A DNA stretch of 64,000 bases, taken from Brevibacillus borstelensis (lineage in GTDB: Bacteria; Bacillota; Bacilli; Brevibacillales; Brevibacillaceae). Below the pieces are notes generated by a model. It made no database searches. It saw nothing but the letters and a program-made list of their open reading frames with translations, and was not told where the DNA came from. Of the stretch, positions 35,359-46,761 are shown piece by piece. The stretch covers positions 1-64,000 of the forward strand of contig NZ_RHHO01000037.1 in NCBI RefSeq assembly GCF_003710865.1, given 5' to 3'. The position numbers and the translations under genes are program-made. Position 1 is the stretch's first letter, and the number at the start of each line of letters is the position of its first letter.

Positions 35359-36417
35359 ATGAGTGGACGTTATTGGTTTTTGCGACCCGTTTCTGTGTAT
35401 GCAGTAGCCATTGTTTTGTGTCTTGGTCTGATTGGATGCACAGCCTCGAATTCGGCAACAGACAGCAAACAACAGACACAGGTGGAGCTGCTCAATGTGT
35501 CCTATGATCCGACGCGTGAGCTGTATCAGGAGGTCAACCAGCGATTCGCCGAGTACTGGAAGACAAAGACAGGGCAAACCGTCACCATCAAACAGTCGCA
35601 TGGCGGCTCCGGCAAGCAGTCGAGGTCTGTTATCGACGGATTGGAAGCGGATGTGGTCACTCTCGCGCTGGCCTATGATATCGATGCCATCGCTGAGCGG
35701 GGATACATGCCCAAGGAGTGGCAGAGCAGGCTGCCGGATAACAGCTCTCCATACACCTCCACGATCGTGTTTCTTGTGCGAAAAGGGAATCCCAAGCAGA
35801 TCAAGGATTGGGATGATCTGGTCAAGCAGGACGTGTCCGTCATCACACCCAATCCCAAGACCTCAGGCGGGGCCCGTTGGAACTACCTGGCAGCATGGGG
35901 CTATGCCTTGAAGAAAAACAATGGGGATGAAGGGAAGGCCAAGGACTTCGTGAACCGCCTGTTCAAAAACGTTCCCGTCCTGGATTCCGGCGCACGCGGC
36001 TCGACCACCACTTTTGTCGAGCGGGGTATCGGAGATGTCCTCATCGCCTGGGAAAACGAAGCCTATCTGGCCATCAATGAACTGGGGAAAGACAAGTTTG
36101 ACATCGTCAATCCTTCGCTCAGCATACTGGCCGAACCTCCTGTCGCCATAGTCGACAAGAACGTCGACAAGCGTCAAACTCGTGAGCTGGCGACGGAATA
36201 CCTTCAGTTTCTGTATACAAAAGAAGCACAGGAAATTGCCGCCAAGCATTACTACAGGCCCCGCTTAGCCGAAGTGAAAGCGGCCCACCAGCCGCCGTTC
36301 CCCGAAATTGAGCTGTTTACCATCCAGGAAGTATTCGGAGGCTGGGCCAAAGCGCAGCAGGTTCATTTCGCAGACGGAGGCGTTTTTGATCAGATTTATC
36401 AGGCCCAAAAAGAGTGA
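35359..36417 (+). CDS. sbp: Sulfate ABC transporter substrate-binding lipoprotein
   Basis: Binds sulfate (or thiosulfate) outside the membrane for the CysTWA importer. It is 352 aa. The signal peptide ends at the lipobox LIGC (about residues 22-25), so it is a lipoprotein. Family motifs are [62 protein letters not shown] and [13 protein letters not shown], all characteristic of Sbp/CysP. AAAAGGAG precedes the ATG at 35359; in-frame upstream starts fall in the leader. First gene of a four-gene operon. Confidence 0.94.
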   Translation: MSGRYWFLRPVSVYAVAIVLCLGLIGCTASNSATDSKQQTQVELLNVSYDPTRELYQEVNQRFAEYWKTKTGQTVTIKQSHGGSGKQSRSVIDGLEADVVTLALAYDIDAIAERGYMPKEWQSRLPDNSSPYTSTIVFLVRKGNPKQIKDWDDLVKQDVSVITPNPKTSGGARWNYLAAWGYALKKNNGDEGKAKDFVNRLFKNVPVLDSGARGSTTTFVERGIGDVLIAWENEAYLAINELGKDKFDIVNPSLSILAEPPVAIVDKNVDKRQTRELATEYLQFLYTKEAQEIAAKHYYRPRLAEVKAAHQPPFPEIELFTIQEVFGGWAKAQQVHFADGGVFDQIYQAQKE

Positions 36418-36505
36418 CGGAACAGCTATTGATCCTTCACTTCCGTTGCTGCAAGGGGGCTGCTTTGCAAAGAAAACAAACTGTCAACCTGCGGGAGAGT
36501 CAACC

Positions 36506-37342
36506 ATGGGAAAACGTATGAAATCAAAAGGAATCTTACCGGGCTTTGGGCTTACCATTGGGTACACGCTGGTCTACCTGAGCCTGCTTGTCTTGATCCC
36601 TCTTTCGATCCTTTTTCTCCAGACAGCCAGCATGACCTGGGAGCAGTTTTGGCTGACGGTGACGGACCAGCGCGTCCTCGCTTCCTTTCAGGTCAGCTTT
36701 TTGACCGCCTTTTTTGCAGCTTGCATGAATGCAGTATTTGGGGTGCTGGTCGCATGGGTGCTGGTACGGTACCACTTCCCGGGAAAACGGTTCATTGACG
36801 GTATCGTCGATCTGCCATTTGCCCTGCCGACAGCAGTAGCCGGTATCGCCCTTGCCTCGATATATTCGGAGAACGGCTGGATCGGTCAGTTGTTTGCGGC
36901 GTGGGGGATGAAAATCGCGTATACGCCTGTCGGGATATTTGTCGCTTTGACCTTTATCGGACTCCCCTTTGTCGTCCGGACGGTACAGCCTGTTCTTCAG
37001 GATTGGGACCGCCAGGTAGAGGAAGCCGCTGCCACCTTGGGAGCATCCCGGCTGCAAACGTTCCTGCGCGTGATTCTTCCTCATTTGCTCCCGGCGATCC
37101 TGACCGGCTTTGCCCTGGCCTTTGCCCGCGCCTTGGGCGAATACGGCTCCGTCGTCTTCATCTCGGGCAACATGCCGTTCCAGACCGAAATCGTTCCGCT
37201 TTTGATCATGACAAAGCTGGAGCAATTCGACTATACAGGAGCGACGGCGATCGCTTCGGTCATGCTCGTCGCGTCCTTTTTCATGCTGCTGGTGATCAAC
37301 TTTTTTCAGTGGAAGACGAACAAATTGGATGCTGGACGATAG
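36506..37342 (+). CDS. cysT: Sulfate ABC transporter permease CysT
   Basis: A 278-aa inner-membrane permease with about six helices. The binding-protein-dependent EAA loop is EEAAATLGASRLQTFLRVILPHL, and sulfate-permease hallmarks DLPFALPTAVAGIAL and ALGEYGSVVFISGN are present. The GGGAGAG site favours the ATG at 36506. An 88-nt gap separates it from the binding-protein gene, and the CysW gene starts 12 nt after its stop. Confidence 0.94.
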   Translation: MGKRMKSKGILPGFGLTIGYTLVYLSLLVLIPLSILFLQTASMTWEQFWLTVTDQRVLASFQVSFLTAFFAACMNAVFGVLVAWVLVRYHFPGKRFIDGIVDLPFALPTAVAGIALASIYSENGWIGQLFAAWGMKIAYTPVGIFVALTFIGLPFVVRTVQPVLQDWDRQVEEAAATLGASRLQTFLRVILPHLLPAILTGFALAFARALGEYGSVVFISGNMPFQTEIVPLLIMTKLEQFDYTGATAIASVMLVASFFMLLVINFFQWKTNKLDAGR

Positions 37343-37354
37343 GAGGGATATGGA

Positions 37355-38218
37355 TTGACTGATACGAGCGAACCCGGGTATGTTCGCTGGCTCTTGATTG
37401 CAGTAGCCTTGATCTTCATGGGATTGTTTCTGGTCGTTCCGCTGATTGCCGTCTTTTCCGAAGCTTTCAGCGAGGGAATCGGCTTGTTTCTCCAGGCTGT
37501 AAAAGAGCCGGATACCCTTTCTGCCGTCAAGCTTACGCTGCTGACTGCGGCGATCAGTGTCCCTGCCAATGTTGTTTTCGGCGTGGCCGCGGCTTGGGCC
37601 ATTGCGAAGTTTTCCTTTCGAGGCAAAAACCTGCTTTTGACGCTGATCGATCTGCCTTTTGCCGTGTCTCCAGTCATTTCCGGCCTGATATTTGTTCTGC
37701 TGTTCGGCACGCAAGGAGTTCTCGGCCCTTGGCTTGCAGCGCATGATATCAAGATTATTTTCGCTGTTCCGGGAATTGTTTTGGCGACAACCTTTGTGAC
37801 CTTTCCCTTTGTGGCGAGAGAGTTGATACCGGTGATGGAAGCGCAAGGGAAGGATGAGGAGGAAGCGGCGATCTCGCTTGGAGCAAGTGGTTGGCAGACC
37901 TTTTGGCGGATCACCCTGCCCAATATCAAGTGGGGGCTGTTATACGGAGTCATTTTGTGCAATGCCCGGGCGATGGGGGAATTTGGAGCGGTATCCGTCG
38001 TCTCGGGGCACATCAGGGGCATGACCAATACACTGCCGCTCCACGTGGAGATTTTGTACAACGAATATCAGTTTGTCGCCGCGTTTGCTGCCGCTACCTT
38101 GCTCGCTGTCCTGGCGTTGGTCACGCTCGTCTTGAAAAGCCTGATCGAGTGGAAAACGGAAGGACAGCAGCGAGAAAACGAGGCGATGCCGGAAATCATA
38201 AGGGAGGCCAGCGCATGA
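37355..38218 (+). CDS. cysW: Sulfate ABC transporter permease CysW
   Basis: A 287-aa permease pairing with CysT. The EAA loop is [27 protein letters not shown], and [20 protein letters not shown] and [18 protein letters not shown] are CysW-type. It starts with TTG at 37355 after AGGAGGGAT; the ATG five bases upstream is out of frame. The stop overlaps the cysA start by 4 nt. Confidence 0.94.
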   Translation: MTDTSEPGYVRWLLIAVALIFMGLFLVVPLIAVFSEAFSEGIGLFLQAVKEPDTLSAVKLTLLTAAISVPANVVFGVAAAWAIAKFSFRGKNLLLTLIDLPFAVSPVISGLIFVLLFGTQGVLGPWLAAHDIKIIFAVPGIVLATTFVTFPFVARELIPVMEAQGKDEEEAAISLGASGWQTFWRITLPNIKWGLLYGVILCNARAMGEFGAVSVVSGHIRGMTNTLPLHVEILYNEYQFVAAFAAATLLAVLALVTLVLKSLIEWKTEGQQRENEAMPEIIREASA

Positions 38219-39291
38219 GTATTGAAATTTGCGGCATCAGCAAGTCATATGGAAGCTTTACTGCACTGCGCGACGTTCAGCTGGAGATTCCGACAGGACA
38301 GCTGGTCGCTCTCTTGGGGCCTTCTGGTTCCGGCAAAACAACGCTACTGCGATTGATCGCGGGGCTGGAGCCAGCCGATTCAGGCCAGGTGTTTTTCAAC
38401 GGAGAGGACCATACACATCGTGACGTGCGGGAACGGGGAGTGGGATTTGTCTTTCAGCACTACGCCCTGTTTCGGCATATGGATATTTTTGACAATATCG
38501 CCTTTGGACTGACTGTCCGGCCGCGCAAGCAGAGGCCGACCAAGGCGGAGATCAAAGAACGGGTTCACTCATTGCTGCGTCTGGTGCAGTTGGAAGGGCT
38601 TGCGCATCGGTACCCTTCGCAATTGTCCGGGGGGCAGAGACAACGAGTGGCGCTGGCGAGAGCGCTGGCCGTGGAGCCAAAATTTTTGCTGCTGGATGAG
38701 CCGTTCGGTGCCCTCGATGCAAAAGTGCGACAGGAGCTCAGACGTTGGCTGAGACGGCTGCACGAAAAGCTGGGACTGACGATTGTCTTTGTCACGCACG
38801 ATCAGGAAGAGGCGTTGGAGCTCGCGGACCGGGTCGTGGTGATGAACGAGGGGAGAGTCGAGCAGACCGGTTCGCCCCAGGAGGTCTACAATAATCCCTC
38901 AAATCCGTTTGTGTACAGCTTCCTCGGGCGCGTCAACTTCTTTCGCGGGCGGATTGCAGACGGCAAGGTGAAGCTGGGAGAGGCGGAATTTGCCGTCGAT
39001 TGGGCATCAGAGGATGACAATGTGCCGGCGGTCGGCTACGTAAGGCCGCACGATGTAGATGTAAGCCGGTCTCCGCAATATCCGCAGTCCGTGGCGGCGG
39101 AGCTGATCTATGTTTACAATCTGGGCTCTGTAGTCCGCCTTGAGCTAAGACGGATGGATACGGGGGAAATCTTCGAAGCCGAAATGAGCCGGCGCCGCTT
39201 TGCAGAACTTTCCCTCCAGTCCGGCGATTTGCTGTATGTACACCTGAAGCATGTTGCCTTTTACGTGGGCGGACATCTGATCCATGCGTAG
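38215..39291 (+). CDS. cysA: Sulfate ABC transporter ATPase CysA
   Basis: A 358-aa ATPase that drives sulfate import. Walker A is GPSGSGKTT, the Q-loop region [11 protein letters not shown], signature [15 protein letters not shown], Walker [12 protein letters not shown], and H-loop [17 protein letters not shown]-terminal regulatory TOBE-like domain follows from about 240. A coupled ATGA joins it to cysW. The operon ends in a terminator at 39391. Confidence 0.94.
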   Translation: MSIEICGISKSYGSFTALRDVQLEIPTGQLVALLGPSGSGKTTLLRLIAGLEPADSGQVFFNGEDHTHRDVRERGVGFVFQHYALFRHMDIFDNIAFGLTVRPRKQRPTKAEIKERVHSLLRLVQLEGLAHRYPSQLSGGQRQRVALARALAVEPKFLLLDEPFGALDAKVRQELRRWLRRLHEKLGLTIVFVTHDQEEALELADRVVVMNEGRVEQTGSPQEVYNNPSNPFVYSFLGRVNFFRGRIADGKVKLGEAEFAVDWASEDDNVPAVGYVRPHDVDVSRSPQYPQSVAAELIYVYNLGSVVRLELRRMDTGEIFEAEMSRRRFAELSLQSGDLLYVHLKHVAFYVGGHLIHA

Positions 39292-39390
39292 ACATGAAAT
39301 GAAGGGACAGACAATGACACAAGCCATGAAGAAATGGGCAACAAACGAACGGTACCGACGATTAGAAAAAATGACACCCGAACAAAAGTC

Positions 39391-39420
39391 AGCCGGTCTT
39401 TTTTTGATAGACCGGCTTTT
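39391..39420. terminator. Terminator of the sulfate operon, usable on both strands
   Basis: A perfect 8-bp stem (AGCCGGTC with GACCGGCT) is followed on the plus strand by TTTT. On the minus strand it sits after the small gene at 39466-39582, with CTTTTG following. Confidence 0.7.
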
Positions 39421-39465
39421 CCAGTTCTGCTTGCAGAGCGTTGCTAGGCCAGGCAGCAGAGATTG

Positions 39466-39582
39466 CTACTCTCCGCGCTGCTTGGAACGAGTCTCTTCTT
39501 TGCTGATCGTATTCGAAGCTCGTGTCTGAGAAGGATTTTCCTTGTTTCCCATTTCATTTTTTACGCCGTTTTTCTTTGACAT
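39466..39582 (-). CDS. Small hydrophilic protein, 38 aa
   Basis: A short gene with an excellent ribosome binding site, AAAGGAGGACC, 7 nt before its ATG. The protein begins MSKKNGVKNEMGNKENP and ends in EETRSKQRGE. It is rich in Asn, Lys, Glu and Ser, with no Cys, Trp or Phe, and predicted disordered. This composition is like small spore proteins and YuzL-type peptides of Bacillus, but I cannot assign a family. A 23-codon frame ends 3 nt upstream of its ATG. It lies on the minus strand between cysA and the ABC-F gene. Confidence 0.6.
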   Translation of the reverse strand: MSKKNGVKNEMGNKENPSQTRASNTISKEETRSKQRGE

Positions 39583-39585
39583 GAC

Positions 39586-39657
39586 TTAGGTCCTCCTTTC
39601 GAGAAAAACCGTTGTGGGTCCATGCATAGCTTTCCCGAGAAAGGCCATCTCTATCAA
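39586..39657 (-). CDS. Possible 23-aa leader peptide
   Basis: TTG start 6 nt after AAAAGGAGG on the minus strand; the peptide reads MIEMAFLGKAMHGPTTVFLE then RRT, and its TAA stop lies inside the ribosome-binding region of the next small gene. The strong site and close coupling argue for translation; the length and non-ATG start argue for caution. Confidence 0.35.
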   Translation of the reverse strand: MIEMAFLGKAMHGPTTVFLERRT

Positions 39658-39737
39658 CGGAAACCTCCTTTTCCGGACTGTCTTGAAAAGCTGTAAAACA
39701 AACGGGGAGAGGCGGTCCCTTCTCAACTTGCGATATT

Positions 39738-39766
39738 TTGCGAAAAGTCTTCTTTTCTGATATGAT
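39738..39766 (+). promoter_or_regulatory. Sigma-A promoter for the ABC-F gene
   Basis: TTGCGA (39738-39743), 17 bp, TATGAT (39761-39766), with a TG one base before the -10. The predicted start is about 30 nt before the ATG. Confidence 0.6.
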
Positions 39767-39784
39767 TAGTGTTTGAATGAGTGA

Positions 39785-41416
<1,632 letters not shown>

Positions 41417-41433
41417 GACGATTGAGCAAATGC

Positions 41434-41470
41434 AAAAACCTCTGGTCTGAGTTAGGCCAGAGGTTTTTTG
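41434..41470 (+). terminator. Terminator of the ABC-F gene
   Basis: AAAACCTCTGG and CCAGAGGTTTTTT form a 9-bp GC-balanced stem with an 11-nt loop and U-tract. Confidence 0.9.
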
Positions 41471-41556
41471 ATTTTCCGGAAGGTTTCATTGCAGAGCCTT
41501 GTCATTTCATCGTGTGAACCTGTCAGTTATTCCAGAACGCGAAACGGACGGCATCT

Positions 41557-43194
41557 TTACACCACCGGGCTGTCTTTGTAAGCGGTCAAAGCGATACGAA
41601 ATAACAGTTGATCATGACCTTTCTCGGGGTGAAGTCCAGTCAAATCCCGGATGATCTGCAGCCTGTATTTGACTGTGTTTTTATGGACGTACAATTTCTT
41701 GGCAGCTTCGGCGTGATTGCCATCGCAGGCCAAAAACATACGGAGGGTGTCGATCAGCTGGCCCTTGCGCTCCCGGTCGTATTCGGCCAGCGCGGACAGG
41801 CACTCATCAGCCAACTGGCGGGCTTCTTGATCGGGGGACTCGGCAAACAAAATACGCTCGATGCCGAGTGACGAAAATTGGCGGATCGTCAGGGCAGATT
41901 TTGCACCCGCGACGGAATTGGGCGGGGCACCTTCTCTCGCAGCCCGACAGCTGATCACCGCTTCATGGTAGCTCTGGGCAATGCCACCCAAGCCGGGATA
42001 GGAACGGCCAATACCGATGGACATGGAGCGCTGCCTGTTTTTCTGTATCAACATCTCCAGGCTGGCGAGCAGCTCTTCGGAAGGCTGAACCACCGTATCA
42101 GCCTGCACCGGAAAGAGCAGCAATATCCGATGCTCGCGATCCAGCCCGCACAAGATCGGGGGCCGATGGGTTTCCCAGTGGTTCCGAATTGTCTCAAGCA
42201 CAGCTTCATGCTCACTCCAGGCCTTCATGTCGCTGGCGGAACCGGCTGTAGCCTGCATGACAGCAGCCACATAGCGGTCCGCCAGCTCCCAGTCGAGCTC
42301 CTCCGCCTTGCGTATGAGCAGGTCAGTCGATTGCTCTTTTCCGGATACAAGAAGCTGGAGAAAATCATTGCGAAAACGCTGGTACGTCGATACGACGGTG
42401 TAGTGACGCTCGATTTCCAGCGAAAGCAGGGCAGCTGTCTGTTCCAGCGCAACGTTTTCCCAGGGAAACAGCTCGCGTGTGACGTTCCACAGGACAACAG
42501 CTCCCTCCCGGCGATTGTTATGTACAAGCCAGCGAATGAGATGCTGGTCGCGATAACGGGACAGTTGCGAGTGCATCCGGGCGTTTCGGGTCGATGTCAG
42601 CAATTCTTCCAGTCCGGGCGAATGTTCGATAGGGGCAGGCACATGCCAATTCCATTTGGGGGTTCTGGCGTAAATACTGACAGGCGTTTGCAGGATATCG
42701 TGGAGCAGCTCGGCCAAATTTTCGACACTGCCGTTTCTGGTGAGATGGCGGTGAAACACCTCGTAGATGGCATGGGTCCGATCCAGCTCCTCCCGCTGCT
42801 TGGCGTTTATGTAGTGCGCGACAGGGATAATGATGTCCGACCAGGCCTTGTCCATCGGAAAGGAGAGGATCGGCATCTGCCTTTCGTTGGCCCGCTCAAT
42901 GACGCGGGCGGGGAGCTCGTCGATGTATCGGCCCAGCTTGATGGCAAAGCCGGGGGTGCCGATCTCGGCCAGCTCGTCAATTAGCCGCAGCAGCCTTGCT
43001 TCGCGCGTCTGCCTGTCTGTGACAAACGGATAGCCGGTTGTCAGGACAAATTCGCCTTTGTGAAGCCACTTGTATCCGTCGGGGGAATCAAACGACGTAA
43101 CGGCGATAAGCTCTTTGTCCAAAAAGGATTCGCCTGCCAGCACGGCATTGGGTCCCCAGCCGACGACAGAGATGAGTTCACGTACGGTTATCAT
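41557..43194 (-). CDS. PucR family transcriptional regulator
   Basis: A 545-aa regulator with an N-terminal PucR/purine catabolism domain (about 5-125, including DGYKWLHKGEFVLTTGYPF), a middle GGDEF-like domain, and a C-terminal HTH_30 helix-turn-helix (NHAEAAKKLYVHKNTVKYRLQ). The minus-strand GGAGGGATCGC fixes the ATG at 43194. In B. subtilis PucR controls ureide/purine catabolism. Here it is divergent from a symporter + amidohydrolase + carbamoylase operon, so it very probably senses the substrate or product of that pathway. Confidence 0.93.
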   Translation of the reverse strand: MITVRELISVVGWGPNAVLAGESFLDKELIAVTSFDSPDGYKWLHKGEFVLTTGYPFVTDRQTREARLLRLIDELAEIGTPGFAIKLGRYIDELPARVIERANERQMPILSFPMDKAWSDIIIPVAHYINAKQREELDRTHAIYEVFHRHLTRNGSVENLAELLHDILQTPVSIYARTPKWNWHVPAPIEHSPGLEELLTSTRNARMHSQLSRYRDQHLIRWLVHNNRREGAVVLWNVTRELFPWENVALEQTAALLSLEIERHYTVVSTYQRFRNDFLQLLVSGKEQSTDLLIRKAEELDWELADRYVAAVMQATAGSASDMKAWSEHEAVLETIRNHWETHRPPILCGLDREHRILLLFPVQADTVVQPSEELLASLEMLIQKNRQRSMSIGIGRSYPGLGGIAQSYHEAVISCRAAREGAPPNSVAGAKSALTIRQFSSLGIERILFAESPDQEARQLADECLSALAEYDRERKGQLIDTLRMFLACDGNHAEAAKKLYVHKNTVKYRLQIIRDLTGLHPEKGHDQLLFRIALTAYKDSPVV

Positions 43195-43300
43195 GCGATC
43201 CCTCCACATGTTTAGTAAATGGAACAAAAAAACCATCCGCTTTCTGGAAACGTGGACAAAGGAAAAGATTGAATCTTTCGATAATAATACCATACATGTT

Positions 43301-43314
43301 CGATCGGCCGATCG
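43301..43314. promoter_or_regulatory. Perfect 14-bp palindrome, candidate PucR operator
   Basis: CGATCGGCCGATCG is its own reverse complement. It sits in the 158-nt region between the divergent PucR gene and the symporter operon, near where the -10 of either promoter should be. It does not resemble the published B. subtilis PucR box as I recall it. Confidence 0.5.
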
Positions 43315-43352
43315 GCAAGCAACCAACATCCATTTGATTGGGGGTAGGGTGA

Positions 43353-43553
43353 GTGAAAGCGAAGGATTGGTTGGGGTTCGTACCGTTCGTTGGGATGCTC
43401 GGCGGAATCCCGTTTGTGAACCGCGTCGAGCCTTATGTTTTGGGGATGCCTTTCGTTCTTTTCTGGATCGTGATGTGGGTCGTTTTGACCTCGGGCATCA
43501 TGGCCCTTGTCAACAAGCTGGACCCGGTCAACAGAGAGGAGGAAGAAGGATGA
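43353..43553 (+). CDS. DUF3311 small membrane protein
   Basis: A 66-aa protein with two hydrophobic segments (FVPFVGMLGGIPFVNRV and MPFVLFWIVMWVVLTSGIM), typical of DUF3311 proteins, which almost always sit directly before a sodium:solute symporter gene and may act as its accessory subunit. GTG start at 43353 after a G-rich site. Its stop overlaps the symporter start (ATGA). Confidence 0.85.
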   Translation: MKAKDWLGFVPFVGMLGGIPFVNRVEPYVLGMPFVLFWIVMWVVLTSGIMALVNKLDPVNREEEEG

Positions 43554-45046
43554 ACCATGCGCTGTTAATCATCTTCGCATCCCTGCTTGCCGCTCTTTAT
43601 TTCGGCATTCGCGCCCAAAAGGGAAAAGACATGAACATGGAGCAGTGGACCGTAGGCGGACGCGGCTTTGGCACGATCTTCATCTTTTTGCTGGTGGCAG
43701 GCGAAATCTATACGACCTTCACCTTCCTCGGGGGCAGCGGATGGGCCTATTCCAAGGGAGCTCCGGCTTACTATGTGCTTGCCTACATCTCGCTCGCATA
43801 CGTCCTCTCCTATTGGCTGCTTCCTCCCATCTGGCGGTACGCCAAGGAACACAAGCTTGTTTCCCAGTCCGATTTTTTTGTAAGCAAATACAAAAGCCCG
43901 GTTCTCGGCATCCTCGTTGCGACTGTCGGCGTACTCGCGATCATTCCTTATCTGGTCCTCCAGTTTAAAGGGCTGGGAATCATCGTCTCGGAAGCATCAT
44001 ACGGCTCCATCTCTCCCTCTGCGGCTGTATGGATCGGCGTGCTCGCCGTGACCGCCTACGTCATGATCTCGGGCATACACGGCTCGGCCTGGACTGCGGC
44101 CATCAAGGACATCATGATCTTCTTTGTCGTGGTCTTTCTCGGTCTGTACCTGCCGTATCATTACTATGGAGGCATCAGGCCGATGTTCGAAGCCGTTCAC
44201 GCTGCCAATCCCGGTTTCCTGACCTTTCCCAAAGAAGGAATGAGCATTTCCTGGTTTATCTCGACTGTCCTGTTGACGGTGCTGGGCTTTTACATGTGGC
44301 CGCATACGTTCGGTTCCATTTTTTCGGCGAAAAGCGCCCGTGTATTCCGAAAAAACACCGTCATGCTTCCGCTCTATACGCTGATGCTGCTGTTCGTCTT
44401 TTTCGTCGGCTTTACCGCAATCCTGCAGGTGCCAGGCCTGAAAGGAGCAGACGGCGATTTGTCGCTTCTCCGGCTGTCGATCCAGACCTTTGACCCGTGG
44501 ATCGTCGGACTGATCGGCGCTGCCGGTTTGCTGACAGCGCTCGTTCCGGGCTCGATGCTGCTGATGACGGCGGCGACCCTTCTTTCGAAAAACGTGATCA
44601 AGGTTCTGCTGCCAAGTGTGGGCGACAAGCAGCTTCCCTGGCTTGCCAAAAGCCTGGTGCCGGTTTTATCGCTGATCAGCCTGTACTTTACGCTCAGCGG
44701 AGGAGATACGCTCGTCACCCTGCTGCTGATGGGGTACAGCCTCGTTACACAGCTATTTCCCGCTCTGCTGTTCTGCGTGCCTGCACGTCCGCTCGTGAAC
44801 AAATACGGCGCTTTCGCCGGAATCGCGAGCGGGGTGTTGACCGTCGCTTATGTGACTATCGCCCAGGTCAGTGTCGGGACGCTGTTTCCCTCGCTGCCCT
44901 CTGTTGTCAAAGACCTGAACGTCGGAGTAATCGCTCTTTTTATCAACCTGGTTGTCATGTTCGCGGTGCATGTCATTACGCAGCGTATCGTTCAGGCGAG
45001 AGAGAAAGATGCCATCGCCGGAGACGAAACACACCAGCCGGTATAA
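43550..45046 (+). CDS. Sodium:solute symporter (SSS family)
   Basis: A 498-aa transporter with about 13 membrane helices. Its sequence is that of the group paired with DUF3311. Landmarks are the early EQWTVGGRGFG, the sodium-site-like AGEIYTTFTFLGGSGWAY and the signature region ALVPGSMLLMTAATLLSKNV. It imports an organic solute with Na+. Given the enzymes downstream, the substrate is perhaps a hydantoin, ureide or N-acyl compound, which is inference. The gene is translationally coupled to DUF3311 and lies 22 nt upstream of the amidohydrolase. Confidence 0.9.
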   Translation: MNHALLIIFASLLAALYFGIRAQKGKDMNMEQWTVGGRGFGTIFIFLLVAGEIYTTFTFLGGSGWAYSKGAPAYYVLAYISLAYVLSYWLLPPIWRYAKEHKLVSQSDFFVSKYKSPVLGILVATVGVLAIIPYLVLQFKGLGIIVSEASYGSISPSAAVWIGVLAVTAYVMISGIHGSAWTAAIKDIMIFFVVVFLGLYLPYHYYGGIRPMFEAVHAANPGFLTFPKEGMSISWFISTVLLTVLGFYMWPHTFGSIFSAKSARVFRKNTVMLPLYTLMLLFVFFVGFTAILQVPGLKGADGDLSLLRLSIQTFDPWIVGLIGAAGLLTALVPGSMLLMTAATLLSKNVIKVLLPSVGDKQLPWLAKSLVPVLSLISLYFTLSGGDTLVTLLLMGYSLVTQLFPALLFCVPARPLVNKYGAFAGIASGVLTVAYVTIAQVSVGTLFPSLPSVVKDLNVGVIALFINLVVMFAVHVITQRIVQAREKDAIAGDETHQPV

Positions 45047-45068
45047 GCTAAAAGGAGGAGACTTTTTT

Positions 45069-46685
45069 ATGGCAGATACAGTATTTCTCAACGGACAAGT
45101 GATCACGGTAGATCGGTACGAACGCATTGTGGAGGCGGTTGCTGTCAGCGGCAACCGTATTTCGGCAGTGGGCACGAATGAAGAAGTCAGCAAATACATA
45201 GGCCCGCTGACACGGGTAATCGATTTGGAAGGCAAAAGCTTGCTGCCCGGTTTTATTGATTCCCATCTGCACATCACCATTTACGGGACCAACAAGCTGG
45301 GCGTCGACTGCAAGGCAAGAGGAATCGACTCGATCGAAGACCTGCTGGAAGCCTTGCGGGAGCAAGCATCCCGCACACCGGAAGGAAAGTGGGTGCGGGC
45401 CTGCGGTTTTGACGAGAACCGTATGCGCGAAAAGCGGTTCCCGACTCGCCAGGAGCTGGACAGCGTTTCGGAAAAGCATCCGGTCTTTGTCATGCGGACC
45501 TGTGCCCATCACTCCATCGTCAATACGGAAGCGCTAGGCAGGGCAGGGTTTGACGAGCATACGCCCGATCCGCAGGGGGGCAGATTGGACCGTGATGAAC
45601 AAGGAGTACTAACAGGGCTGCTTGTGGAGACGGCGCATATGCAAATGTTTGAGGCTGCTGCCTTTTCGGAGGAGGAGTACCGGGAAGGGCTTCGACTCGC
45701 CTCCGAAGACTTTGTCGCCGCGGGAATCACGAGCGTGCACGATGCAGGCGGGTACGGGCCGGACAATTTGCGGGCCATGCAAAAGGCCGTACAGGCCGGC
45801 GATGTCAAGGTGCGCATCTATGCGATGATTTGCGCGCTAAATCAATCGGACGCCTTTGTCCGCAAAGTCATCGATGCCGGGATTGTCACCGGTCTTGGGG
45901 ACGAGCGCTTCCGAATCGGACCGGCAAAAGTGTTCGTCGACGGTGCCAGCATCGCGCCGACAATGGCGATGCGCGAGCCGTTTGCCAGCAGGCCGGGGGA
46001 CAGTGGAATCCTCTACTATTCCCAGGACGAATTGAATAGGATTTTAATAGAAGCACATGAAAAGGGATTCCAGATTACAGCCCACGCTCAGGGAGACCGG
46101 GCCATTGAGCTGCTGCTCGCCTGCTTTGAAGAAGCGCTCGAAAAGCATCCTCGCCAGAACCATCGCCATCGGATCGAGCATGCTGGCGTATCCGCCCCTG
46201 ATCTGGTGCAGCGGATGGCAAAGCTGGGTGTCATTCCGACACCGAATCCGGCCTTTTTGTACGAGTACGGGGAGAGCTATCTGAAGAATCTCGGAGAACG
46301 CTCGGCATACATGTATCCGGTCGGTGACTTCTTCCGGAATGGCATCATCGCCGCGGGTGCATCCGATTGTCCGGTAACAGGCTATTCTCCTCTCGTCGGC
46401 ATCCATGCCGCTGTCAATCGCAAGAGCAGAAACGGGGCAACGGTAGGAGAGCAGCAAGCAGTCAGCGTCATGGACGCCATCAAAATGTTTACCATTCACG
46501 GTGCGTACGCCAGCTTTGAAGAAGGGCTGAAAGGGAGCATCGAAGCGGGAAAGCTGGCCGATCTGGTCGTCGTCAACGGGAGAATGCTGGATGTGCCGAA
46601 GGAAGCCATCAAGGATTTGCAAGTTAGCCTAACGATGATTGACGGAGAGGTCGTGTATGCCAGTCAGGAAGCCATGGCGAAGTAA
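45069..46685 (+). CDS. Amidohydrolase family 3 protein, YtcJ-like
   Basis: A 538-aa metal-dependent hydrolase of the amidohydrolase superfamily. Metal site 1 is the HLH of GFIDSHLHITIYG. Further ligands are the histidine in ITAHAQGDRAIE, the RIEHAG histidine, and the aspartate in AGASDCPV. The small beta-sandwich domain is formed by the first ~60 and last ~60 residues. Members hydrolyse C-N bonds in varied amides, so substrate is not known. The strong AAAGGAGGAG site fixes the ATG at 45069. Confidence 0.9.
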   Translation: MADTVFLNGQVITVDRYERIVEAVAVSGNRISAVGTNEEVSKYIGPLTRVIDLEGKSLLPGFIDSHLHITIYGTNKLGVDCKARGIDSIEDLLEALREQASRTPEGKWVRACGFDENRMREKRFPTRQELDSVSEKHPVFVMRTCAHHSIVNTEALGRAGFDEHTPDPQGGRLDRDEQGVLTGLLVETAHMQMFEAAAFSEEEYREGLRLASEDFVAAGITSVHDAGGYGPDNLRAMQKAVQAGDVKVRIYAMICALNQSDAFVRKVIDAGIVTGLGDERFRIGPAKVFVDGASIAPTMAMREPFASRPGDSGILYYSQDELNRILIEAHEKGFQITAHAQGDRAIELLLACFEEALEKHPRQNHRHRIEHAGVSAPDLVQRMAKLGVIPTPNPAFLYEYGESYLKNLGERSAYMYPVGDFFRNGIIAAGASDCPVTGYSPLVGIHAAVNRKSRNGATVGEQQAVSVMDAIKMFTIHGAYASFEEGLKGSIEAGKLADLVVVNGRMLDVPKEAIKDLQVSLTMIDGEVVYASQEAMAK

Positions 46686-46761
46686 GCACCTCTTTCGTCC
46701 ATTCCTTTCGTGAAAAACGGCAAACCGTTCTTTTGCGAGAATCAAAAGGAGGTCGCGGAAA

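Noticed and set aside
39284-39529. 81-codon forward frame after cysA
   Set aside because: It starts inside cysA and runs straight through the terminator hairpin at 39391-39420; the opposite strand carries a better-supported small gene.
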